A stretch of DNA of 36,099 nt from M0108 sp049654905 (GTDB lineage: Bacteria; Pseudomonadota; Gammaproteobacteria; Chromatiales; Chromatiaceae): assembly GCA_049654905.1 (NCBI GenBank), contig JBASIS010000170.1:1-36099 (forward strand), read 5' to 3'. Shown piece by piece: positions 23,794-30,235 of this stretch; the stretch's first letter is position 1; each line of letters starts with the position of its first letter. The position numbers were made by a program, and so were the translations under genes. Below the pieces are notes generated by a model. It was not told where the DNA came from. It saw only the letters and a list, made by a program, of their open reading frames with translations, and ran no database searches.

Positions 23794-24237
23794 ATGCGTA
23801 TCGCGATTACCAGCCAAAACTTCAAAACCATCACGGGCCATGCCGGCAAAACCCGCCGCTTTCTGGTTTATGAGACGGACAGCCAGTGCCTGCCAACCGA
23901 GGTGGAACGGATCGACCTGCCCGCGGAGATGTCTCTGCATGCTTACCATGGCGAGGATCATCCGCTCTTCCTTGCCGGGCTTGAGTCCCTGATCACCCAA
24001 GGGGCGGGCCAGGGGTTCGTGCAGCGCCTGAGCCGACACGGCATCCGGGTGTTCGTTACCAGTGAAGCCGATCCGGTGCAGGCCGCCTCCCGGGTGGCGG
24101 CGGGACTGCCCCTCGCCCCCGGGCTCCCGCACGACCACGATCACGGCCACGACCATGTTCCGGATCACGGCCTCGGCCAGGTTCGCCTGGCGGGACTCGG
24201 CCAGCCGGCCCTGTTTGTCCAGCCCAAGGGTGCATGA
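23794..24237 (+). CDS. NifX/NafY-type FeMo-cofactor-binding domain protein with His-rich tail
   Basis: A 147-residue protein. Residues 1-105 fit the dinitrogenase iron-molybdenum cofactor biosynthesis fold: MRIAITSQNFKTITGHAGKT, RRFLVYETD, HAYHGEDHPLF, FVQRLSRHGIRVFVTSEADP and AASRVAAG. In this family the domain binds FeMo-co, NifB-co or other metal clusters; many members outside nif regions have no assigned role. The tail has alternating His and Asp (HDHDHGHDHVPDH, 113-125), suggesting metal binding. No nif genes are present here. A leader motif ACAGAAACCCTAG lies 30 bases before the start and recurs before the next gene. Confidence 0.8.
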   Translation: MRIAITSQNFKTITGHAGKTRRFLVYETDSQCLPTEVERIDLPAEMSLHAYHGEDHPLFLAGLESLITQGAGQGFVQRLSRHGIRVFVTSEADPVQAASRVAAGLPLAPGLPHDHDHGHDHVPDHGLGQVRLAGLGQPALFVQPKGA

Positions 24238-24404
24238 AGCCCCATCCCGCCGTGTTAGATGCGCGCCCGACCCCTTCCCGCAGGGTGGGTGCAGGTGACT
24301 TGGTCACGGCCAGGGAGGCTGTTCCCCCCCATTTTTCATTGTAAGTTCCACCCAACCCGAGCCCCCAGAGGCTCCACAAAAACCCTAGTACGGAGATTAG
24401 TCAC

Positions 24405-24602
24405 ATGAATTTCACCAAGAACGCTGGCACCATTGACCGCGCCCTGCGCGCCATTGTTGGCCTGCTCCTGATCGGCCTGACTCTGACCGGCATCATTGGC
24501 GTCTGGGGCTGGATTGGTGTCGTCCCTCTGGCGACCGCCGTCCTCGGCTGGTGCCCGGCCTACACCCTGCTGGGCATCAAGACCTGCCCGACCAAGAACT
24601 AA
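24405..24602 (+). CDS. DUF2892 (YgaP transmembrane-type) small membrane protein
   Basis: A 65-residue protein with the typical opening NFTKNAGTIDRALRAIVGLL, two helices, and the closing GWCPAYTLLGIKTC. This is the short DUF2892 family, also found as the membrane part of rhodanese YgaP. The two cysteines (GWCP and KTC) are conserved in the family. Function is not established; such proteins often occur near sulfur and rhodanese genes. A 13-base leader motif similar to that of the previous gene lies 29 bases before the ATG. Confidence 0.88.
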   Translation: MNFTKNAGTIDRALRAIVGLLLIGLTLTGIIGVWGWIGVVPLATAVLGWCPAYTLLGIKTCPTKN

Positions 24603-24610
24603 GTGGCAAA

Positions 24611-24628
24611 GCCCGGCTGCGGCCGGGC
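24611..24628. other. GC hairpin after the DUF2892 gene
   Basis: GCCCGG-CTGCGG-CCGGGC is a perfect 6-bp stem starting nine bases after the stop. No U-tract follows, so it may be an mRNA-stabilising or attenuating hairpin rather than an intrinsic terminator. Confidence 0.4.
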
Positions 24629-24661
24629 CCTGGTCACATCCTTAATCCCTTGGAGGATCCG

Positions 24662-24799
24662 ATGTTCAAGTCCACTTTCATTACCGGTCTCCTGCTGGCC
24701 TTCATGATGCTGCATACCCAACCCGCGACCGCGGATCTTGATCGGAGCCAGGTTTTCCAAGTGGCATCTCCGGGGCATGCCTTGATGCTGTGCGGGTGA
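24662..24799 (+). CDS. Short secreted peptide (signal peptide plus about 20 residues)
   Basis: ATG 24662 has a strong GGAGG seven bases upstream and encodes 45 residues. The start MFKSTFITGLLLAFMMLHTQ is a signal peptide with an Ala-x-Ala-like site (PATA), followed by a short DLDRSQVF stretch. Its beginning matches, in protein and DNA, the start of the gene at 25807 (MLKSTFIAGG), so it may be a truncated paralogue or a very small exported protein. I see no frame carrying a longer homologous continuation. Confidence 0.55.
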   Translation: MFKSTFITGLLLAFMMLHTQPATADLDRSQVFQVASPGHALMLCG

Positions 24800-24829
24800 T
24801 AGGTCATTGCCCAGTGGGAACCCCAGGGC

Positions 24830-25674
24830 ATGATCGAGCTGCTTAGCTTGATGCTCCTGGTGGCTATCGTCGCGATCCCGGTGGGCGTGCATCTGGGCTT
24901 TCGTGCCCCGCGGGTGCGCGAGCAGGGGTCCCCCGCTGATTTTGGCCTCGCCTTCGAGGAGGTCCGCATTCCCACGGTGCGCGGCCGGATCTTGTTTGGC
25001 TGGCTGCTGCCGGCGCCAGGCGCCAAAGGTACCCTGGTCCTCTTGCATGGCTGGGGGAGCAACGCGGAACATTTGCTACCCCTGGCCGCACCCCTGCGGC
25101 GAGGTGGCCTGAACATCCTGATGTGCGACGCCCGCAACCACGGCAATAGCGATGGGGACACCTTTTCCTCCCTGCCCCGCTTTGCCGAGGACCTCGGCAT
25201 GGCCATCGCCTGGCTCAGGCACCATCACCCGCGCCGAGCCGCGCGCATCGCCACTCGGTCGGCGCCGGTGCGGCCTTGCTCGAGACCTCGCGCAATTCGG
25301 CCATCGCCGCCGTCATCAGCATCGACGCCTTCGCCCATCCTGCCGAGGTGACCGAGCACTATCTGCGCCCTCTGCATCCGCCGGCCTTCGTCACTCGCCT
25401 GGTGATCCGCTATGGGGAATGGGTCATCGGCCATCGGTTCGACGTCATCGCCCCCATTAATACCGTCCGCCATATCGACTGCCCGATCTTACTGATACAT
25501 GGCCAGGACGACCGCATTGTGCCGGTGGCGGATGCGCGCCGCATCCTGGCCGAGTGTCGCGCCCCCGGGGCTCGCTTGCTGGAGGTGGCGGGGGCGGGCC
25601 ATGATTCAGTGGACCGGATCGATCGGCACATCCCGGAACTGCTGGATTTTCTGGACGGGGTGCGTCGGGGCTAG
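24830..25674 (+). pseudogene. Alpha/beta hydrolase, frameshifted at the nucleophile elbow
   Basis: A serine hydrolase of the alpha/beta fold with an N-terminal membrane helix (LLSLMLLVAIVAIPVGVHLG). The first frame runs FEEVRIPTVRGRILFGWLLP, LVLLHGWGSNAEHLLPLA (oxyanion HGWG) and CDARNHGNSDGDTF. At about 25250 the frame is lost: ATCGCCACTCGG reads IATR, whereas insertion of one G gives I-G-H-S-V-G-A-G, the expected nucleophile elbow. The +1 frame (from about 25249) then continues AALLETSRNSAIAAVISIDA, with the acid in HGQDDRIVPVAD and the His in VAGAGHDSVDRID, to TAG 25672-25674. A single deleted G therefore separates both halves. It may be a real pseudogene or a sequencing error. Confidence 0.85.
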
Positions 25675-25741
25675 GCGGGGATCCGCGGTTGCGGGGACTT
25701 GCCTCGGTTGGCAAGGTGATTTCTGAGCGTCAGGCTAGGGA

Positions 25742-25767
25742 TTGACATTTGTATATTAGCATATAAT
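25742..25767 (+). promoter_or_regulatory. Promoter for the secreted repeat protein
   Basis: A perfect TTGACA at 25742-25747 and a perfect TATAAT at 25762-25767, with a short 14-base spacer (or AATAAT at 25765 with 17 bases). The region overlaps the 19-base motif shared with 23059-23077. The start codon follows at 25807 with GGGAG before it. Confidence 0.55.
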
Positions 25768-25806
25768 AATATTCATAACTTCACGCAACTTCTTGGGAGA
25801 GCCTCA

Positions 25807-26184
25807 ATGCTCAAATCTACCTTCATCGCCGGCGGTTTCGCCTTTTTGCTCGCCAGCGCTACTACTCAAGCCGCGGCCCTGGACGACGCCAGCGCCCGGC
25901 AACTGGAACCCGCCCTCAATGGCGAAGTCTCCGCCACGGGCCTCTTCCCCTCTCAGGAGATGGAAGATGCCTTCAATGACTATTTGGCCTGGACCAAGAC
26001 CGAGGGTCTGAGCCGCCTGGCCGCCTTCGAGCCGGTTGTCCGCGACTTCCCGGAAGGCCAGGGTTCCCTGTCCGGTCGTTTTCCCAATCAAGCCATGGAA
26101 GATCAGTTCAAGGAATACCTGGCCTGGACGGGTGAAGGCCGTTCCGGTCTCTTCTACGCCTTCCGCGCCGTCGAATTCAACTAA
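25807..26184 (+). CDS. Exported protein with two FPxQxMEDxFxxYLAWT repeats
   Basis: I do not recognise a named family. The 125-residue product begins with a signal peptide (MLKSTFIAGGFAFLLASATT, cleavage near QAAA). Two 32-residue repeats follow: residues 46-77 with FPSQEMEDAFNDYLAWT and 91-122 with FPNQAMEDQFKEYLAWT. The shared pattern is FPxQxMEDxFxxYLAWTxxxGxxxLxxAFxxV. The protein ends YAFRAVEFN, almost the same as an internal motif of the membrane protein at 23228. It has its own promoter and an intrinsic terminator. The ATG has GGGAG eight bases upstream. A small periplasmic or envelope protein is likely; function unknown. Confidence 0.8.
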   Translation: MLKSTFIAGGFAFLLASATTQAAALDDASARQLEPALNGEVSATGLFPSQEMEDAFNDYLAWTKTEGLSRLAAFEPVVRDFPEGQGSLSGRFPNQAMEDQFKEYLAWTGEGRSGLFYAFRAVEFN

Positions 26185-26269
26185 TCGCCTGAGGTGGGCC
26201 ATCCCACGGCTGCCCTTGATGCTTGGCGTTTTTGGGGGGTCCGGAGTTCTCAGGCTGGCTAAGAACCAA

Positions 26270-26296
26270 AACCCGCGCCGGATAGCGCGGGTTTTT
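26270..26296. terminator. Intrinsic terminator between convergent genes
   Basis: AACCCGCGC-CGGATA-GCGCGGGTT is a perfect 9-bp stem with a 6-base loop followed by a T run on the plus strand (to 26296) and preceded by A residues, so it can also act on the minus strand. It serves the secreted protein gene and the cytochrome c peroxidase gene that ends at 26320. Confidence 0.85.
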
Positions 26297-26319
26297 GCTT
26301 GCCTAAGGCGGATGAGCGC

Positions 26320-27321
26320 TTAATTGAAGGGATGGGGCCGCGGGGTTTTATCGGAAGACGGCGGCAGGATCGGCAACAGGAAACTGGGCTGATCGCCGGT
26401 CAGGGTCTTGAGGAAGGCCACGATCTGGGCATTTTCCTCCGGGGTGAACGTTTTGCCGAGCTGAATACGGCCCATGATCTCCACCGCCTCGCCCAGGGTG
26501 TCGGCGGCGCCGTCGTGGAAATAGGGGTAGGTCAGGGCGACGTTACGCAGGGTTGGCACCTTGAAGTTGAAGCGGTCGGCGTCCTTACCGGTGACGCCGG
26601 CGCGGCCTTCGACTTCGGAAGTCCCCTTGTAGGGCTCGACCACGCCCATCTTCTGGAAGGAGTTGCCGCCCACCGCCTCGCCATTGTGGCAGGCGACGCA
26701 GCCGCTGTTCTTGAACACCTGGTAGCCCGCCAGCTCTTCCTGGGTCAGGGCGTCATCCTTGCCCAGCAGCCAGAGGTCAAAGCGCGAGTTGGGGGTGACC
26801 AGGGTCTTCTCGAACTCGGCGATGGCGGCGGTAACCTGATCGATGCTCATCTGGTCGGTGCCGAATACCTGGCGGAACTCGCGCACATATTCGGGGATAG
26901 ACCAGAGCACCCCAATGGCCAGGGTATGAGAGAAGGCCATCTCACCCGGGTTGGCGATGGGGCCGCCGGCCTGCTCCTTGAGGTCCGCCGCGCGGCCGTC
27001 CCAGAACTGGGCTACGTTCAGGCTCGAGTTGAGCACGGTCGGGGAGTTGATGGGGCCTTGCTGCCACTTGTCGCCGATGGAGGTCTTGATATTGTCCGTG
27101 CCGCCCATGGATAGGTTGTGGCAGGAGTTGCAGGAGATGAAGCCGGAATTGGACAAACGGGGGTCGAAGTAGAGCTTCTTGCCCAACTCCACCATGCCTA
27201 GGTTGATGGACTGCGGCGGGCGGATGGGGGTGATGGGCTCGTCCCTCATGGCCGAGGCGGTGGCGGCAAGGCTCACGCTGGCCGCCAGAAGTGAGAGGGT
27301 GAATGTCGTCAGTGCCTTCAT
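26320..27321 (-). CDS. Di-heme cytochrome c peroxidase (CcpA/MauG family), periplasmic
   Basis: Reduces hydrogen peroxide to water in the periplasm with electrons from a small cytochrome c or similar donor. ATG 27321 (MKALTTFTLSLLAASVSLAA) with AGGAG upstream gives 333 residues including a signal peptide cleaved near ASA. The first heme site is CNSCH (64-68), the second CVACH (208-212). Other family marks are LGKKLYFDPRLS, FWDGRAADLKEQAGGPI, VPTLRNVALTYPYFHDG and IMGRIQLGK, which includes the likely Met ligand region. The open frame upstream of 27321 is not coding. It is single-gene, and fits with katG and Fur nearby as a peroxide defence set. Confidence 0.92.
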   Translation of the reverse strand: MKALTTFTLSLLAASVSLAATASAMRDEPITPIRPPQSINLGMVELGKKLYFDPRLSNSGFISCNSCHNLSMGGTDNIKTSIGDKWQQGPINSPTVLNSSLNVAQFWDGRAADLKEQAGGPIANPGEMAFSHTLAIGVLWSIPEYVREFRQVFGTDQMSIDQVTAAIAEFEKTLVTPNSRFDLWLLGKDDALTQEELAGYQVFKNSGCVACHNGEAVGGNSFQKMGVVEPYKGTSEVEGRAGVTGKDADRFNFKVPTLRNVALTYPYFHDGAADTLGEAVEIMGRIQLGKTFTPEENAQIVAFLKTLTGDQPSFLLPILPPSSDKTPRPHPFN

Positions 27322-27723
27322 CGAGTGATCTCCTGCGAGCGCGGGACTAGCCGGTTGACCCGGCCAACGAGGTTTTGGAGCGGTGAACTCCGGGGATAAT
27401 TTATGGGCGGCCACCCTCTGGTGGGGTCGGTAAACTACCAGTTCTTCAGGGTTAGGGAACGCGGGGTCCCGATCGCCCCACCTTTGAGCACAGGGATGAT
27501 TCTTGAGGGTTTCAGAGTTGCTTTGCATTGATTTTTGACAATTGAAGGCGGTGTTGCGCAGGTAGGCCCAGAGCCCCCTGACCAGGCCCGGTTCATGGGC
27601 CCAGGCGACCCCAGCCGAGGAGGTTGGCGAAACCCCGAAGCATTTCTGGCTTGCAATCCGTGTCCATCATGGCCCGATCTACGAAATCCGGGCTCCTTGG
27701 CGCCTCCGAATCTCCCGCTATAG

Positions 27724-27752
27724 TTCAGAGTATAAGAGTATCTGAATATACT
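27724..27752 (+). promoter_or_regulatory. Promoter with overlapping inverted repeat for the DUF302 gene
   Basis: TTCAGA (27724-27729) and TATACT (27747-27752) have a 17-base spacer, a plausible -35/-10 pair. TTCAGA also pairs with TCTGAA at 27741-27746 as an inverted repeat with an 11-base centre, so a repressor could sit on the promoter. Confidence 0.45.
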
Positions 27753-27760
27753 GTTATTAA

Positions 27761-27776
27761 GCTGGCCTCAGCCAGC
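27761..27776 (+). promoter_or_regulatory. Leader hairpin touching the ribosome binding site
   Basis: GCTGGC-CTCA-GCCAGC is a perfect 6-bp stem with a 4-base loop. It ends directly before GGGAG, the ribosome site of the DUF302 gene (ATG 27788). It could influence translation or mRNA stability. Confidence 0.4.
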
Positions 27777-27787
27777 GGGAGTTAGTC

Positions 27788-28267
27788 ATGAAAATTCGCG
27801 CCTGGATATTCGCGGTCGGTTTGACGTCCGGCGTCTTGCTAACGGCGATTCTGACCTGGTTAGCCTTGCCGAGTCTCATGATCGAGACCCACGAGAGCCG
27901 CCTGTCGGTTGATGACACCATTGCCGAGCTCACCCGCGTCGCTCAGGAGACTGGATGGGGGGTCCCCAAGATCTACGATATGCAGGGGTCTCTAGCCGCC
28001 AAGGGTTACGCGGACGCCGGGCCCATGAAAATCATGTCCCTCTGCCAACCCCACCATGCCCACCAGGTCCTGGCCCAGGATGAAAACAAGCGCCTGGCCT
28101 CGATCATGCCCTGCCGGTTCGGGGTCTATCAGACCAGCGACGGTAAGGTCTATATCTCAGGCATGAACATCGCCCTCATGAGCCGCATGTTCGGTAGCGC
28201 GGTGGCGGGCCCCATGCAGCAGGCCGCCGCGGATGAAAAGGCCATGATCAAGACCGTCATGCGTTGA
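27788..28267 (+). CDS. DUF302 domain protein, membrane-anchored or exported
   Basis: A 159-residue protein with an N-terminal helix (WIFAVGLTSGVLLTAILTWL) that is either an anchor or an uncleaved signal. The DUF302 core follows: VDDTIAELTRVAQETGWGVP, KIYDMQGSLAAKGYADAG, IMSLCQPHHAHQVLAQDENK, MPCRFGVYQTSDGKVYISGM. Cysteines in the LCQP and MPC positions are the family's conserved pair. The domain's role is not established; members are common in sulfur-oxidising bacteria. GGGAG precedes the ATG, and a leader hairpin lies just before it. Confidence 0.88.
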   Translation: MKIRAWIFAVGLTSGVLLTAILTWLALPSLMIETHESRLSVDDTIAELTRVAQETGWGVPKIYDMQGSLAAKGYADAGPMKIMSLCQPHHAHQVLAQDENKRLASIMPCRFGVYQTSDGKVYISGMNIALMSRMFGSAVAGPMQQAAADEKAMIKTVMR

Positions 28268-28300
28268 TGGCGGCAAGCGGGTACCGGCGCGGGGGTACCG

Positions 28301-30145
28301 CTAGCGGCAACGCCGACCCAGGGGGGCCACCGGTCCCGCCATGGGTCGGAACAGCCGTCCTTCAGCGCGCAGAAAGTGGACGAAAAATTCGAACAGGACC
28401 AGGCGGGTGGTCTGGACGAAGACCACCAAGCCCTCCAGGACGATGGCGAAGAGATTGCCCAAGATCACCACCAGCCACCAGCCCAGGGGGTGCTCCACGC
28501 CCTGGGCCAGGGTCATGATGGTGTGGGAGAGGGCGGCGTGGGCGAGGGCGAAGGCGCCCACCCGGGCGAAGGAGAGGGTGTTCAGCAAGAGTTCGAACAG
28601 ACTGTAGAGCAACCGCCCCAAGGCCCCGGCCAGGGCCTGGATTCCCGCCCCGCGGCACTGCCAGAGGCTGCCGGCGCTGAAATGGAGCAGGGCCAGGCCG
28701 GCGACCCAGAGGGCCTGGGGATAGGCCAGGCTAACCAGCAGCGCCAGGTACAGGCCCAGGACGGCCGCATCCACCGCCAGCCAGGGAACCAGGGCCCGGT
28801 TCCAGTGGGCCTCAAAACCGGCGAGGACCAACCCCAGCAGCAGGAGCACGACGCCAAAGGCCAGGGGCACCGTCAGGACGACGATGGGCTGCTCCAGGGG
28901 CTTGAGCCAGAGGGCGGGGATCAGGTCGTCGAAACCGAAGAGATCGCCAAAGAGCAGGCCAAAGGCCATGGCGGCGAGTCCGCAGGGCAGCAGAAAACGG
29001 ATGTCGGGCCAGCGGTTGCGGAACAGCAGGGCGAAGAGAACCAGCAGCAGGCCATGGCCCACGTCGGGAAACATGTAGCCAAAGAGCAGGGGCACCAGCA
29101 GGGCCAGGAGGCCGCTCGGGTCCACCTCCCTGGCGTCAGGGGTCCCCCAGAGCATGAGCAAGGGCCGGTAGGGTTGGGCCCACCAGCTTTGCAGGGTGGT
29201 GACCGGCGGTGGCGCCGAGGCCGGTGGGTCCGGGAAGCGCACCACCACCTCGATGCCAGCCCCCCAGAGGGCCTCCTGCAGGCCATCCAGATCCTCGGCG
29301 GTGGTCCAGCCGGTGACGTGGCAGAGTTCCTGGCCGCCGAGATAGCCGGCCGCCTTGTCCAGATACCAGGCCAGGGTGTCGATATCGGCCCGGGCGGCGG
29401 CGATGCTGGGGTCGGCGCGCAACGCCTGCAGGGGCCTTTCCAACCGGGCGATCTCGCGCTCAATGTCGGTGAGGTGGACATGCAGGCGGTGGATGCGCTC
29501 ATCCGGCGCGCCGGACAGCCAGGCGGGGATGCCGACTTGCTCGCAGCCCTTTTCCACCACCAGGTGACGGATGACGGCACGCTGATCGGGCATGCCCATC
29601 ATGAAGGGAAAGTCGTGCCGCGGCCCCCGGACCACCAGGGTGGTCTGGGCGGCGACGGCCTCGCTCTCCTCGAGACGGCAGGTCTTGGGGCAGGCGAAGA
29701 GACACTTGCACAGAAAGCGGGTCTCCCGGAAAAGGCCATCCAGGTCCACGCCATCCCGCCGCATGGCGCGCAGGGCCTCGTCGAGGAGGCGCAGGTCCTC
29801 CCGCTCCGCCTGCCGCTCCGCTATCTGCTCCTTGAGGTAGTCCAGGCGGGCACTCCAGACACGCAGCCGGTGCAGGGCCTGGTTGGCGACATGGACGGGA
29901 TTGCCGAGCAGGGCGCTGGGCCGGTCACGGCTTGCAGGTAGATCCTCCAGGTGGCGGACGATCAGGTCTCGCCCGCGCTTGACGAAATAGCGCAGCTTGT
30001 GGGTATTGAGGGGGTCCGCCAGGCGAGGGTCTATCTCCAGCTCCACCACCCCGGTTCGGGCGAGGATTTCGGTGGCCCGGACCGTTTGTTCGTGAGGGAC
30101 ATAGGTCTCGAACCAGCGGGCTTGAAGGGGGCGCAGAGAGAACAT
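28301..30145 (-). CDS. Solitary V/A-ATPase subunit I paralogue with a cysteine cluster
   Basis: A second subunit I homologue of 614 residues, far from the ATPase operon. The soluble half (1-about 330) starts MFSLRPLQARWFETYVPHEQ; the membrane half has GYMFPDVGHGLLLVLFALLF, LLLNTLSFARVGAFALAHAA with the essential arginine (about 528), and GNLFAIVLEGLVVFVQTTRL. Thus the channel arginine and family landmarks are kept, but the C-terminal RLEFYEGF of the operon copy reads RLVLFEFF. A unique feature is CKCLFACPKTC at residues 146-156 (C-x-C-x3-C-x3-C) in the soluble half, a possible metal or Fe-S site; the operon copy lacks it. The start ATG 30145 has no visible ribosome site. It may be an alternative stator subunit or a different ion-handling protein. 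Confidence 0.88.
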   Translation of the reverse strand: MFSLRPLQARWFETYVPHEQTVRATEILARTGVVELEIDPRLADPLNTHKLRYFVKRGRDLIVRHLEDLPASRDRPSALLGNPVHVANQALHRLRVWSARLDYLKEQIAERQAEREDLRLLDEALRAMRRDGVDLDGLFRETRFLCKCLFACPKTCRLEESEAVAAQTTLVVRGPRHDFPFMMGMPDQRAVIRHLVVEKGCEQVGIPAWLSGAPDERIHRLHVHLTDIEREIARLERPLQALRADPSIAAARADIDTLAWYLDKAAGYLGGQELCHVTGWTTAEDLDGLQEALWGAGIEVVVRFPDPPASAPPPVTTLQSWWAQPYRPLLMLWGTPDAREVDPSGLLALLVPLLFGYMFPDVGHGLLLVLFALLFRNRWPDIRFLLPCGLAAMAFGLLFGDLFGFDDLIPALWLKPLEQPIVVLTVPLAFGVVLLLLGLVLAGFEAHWNRALVPWLAVDAAVLGLYLALLVSLAYPQALWVAGLALLHFSAGSLWQCRGAGIQALAGALGRLLYSLFELLLNTLSFARVGAFALAHAALSHTIMTLAQGVEHPLGWWLVVILGNLFAIVLEGLVVFVQTTRLVLFEFFVHFLRAEGRLFRPMAGPVAPLGRRCR

Positions 30146-30189
30146 ATTACTAATTTAGCAGATTCGTACTTTGGCGTTCGCCGGGAATC

Positions 30190-30213
30190 AAAAAAGGGCC
30201 TTGCGGCCCTTTT
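30190..30213 (-). terminator. Intrinsic terminator of katG
   Basis: On the minus strand AAAAGGGCC-GCAA-GGCCCTTTTTT forms a strong stem with a T run, 23 bases after the katG stop (30236). It separates katG from the subunit I paralogue that follows on the same strand. Confidence 0.85.
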
Positions 30214-30235
30214 CCATTCGCCCCTGCGCGAGACC

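Larger units (their letters stand above)
27322..27787. other. 466-base intergenic region between divergent genes
   Basis: It contains the upstream regions of the cytochrome c peroxidase (minus) and DUF302 (plus) genes. Near 27724-27776 there is a promoter and a leader hairpin, listed separately. A 62-codon open frame at 27535-27723 has a Pro/Gly-rich composition and no recognisable similarity, and I do not regard it as a gene. I see nothing else I can name. Confidence 0.6.

Noticed and set aside
27535..27723. 62-codon open frame in the intergenic region
   Set aside because: It has Pro/Gly-rich translation, no similarity to known proteins, no ribosome site, and it overlaps the promoter area.
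28268..28300. GGTACC-containing inverted repeat between convergent genes
   Set aside because: The stem needs a bulge and has no T run; it is too weak to call as a terminator.
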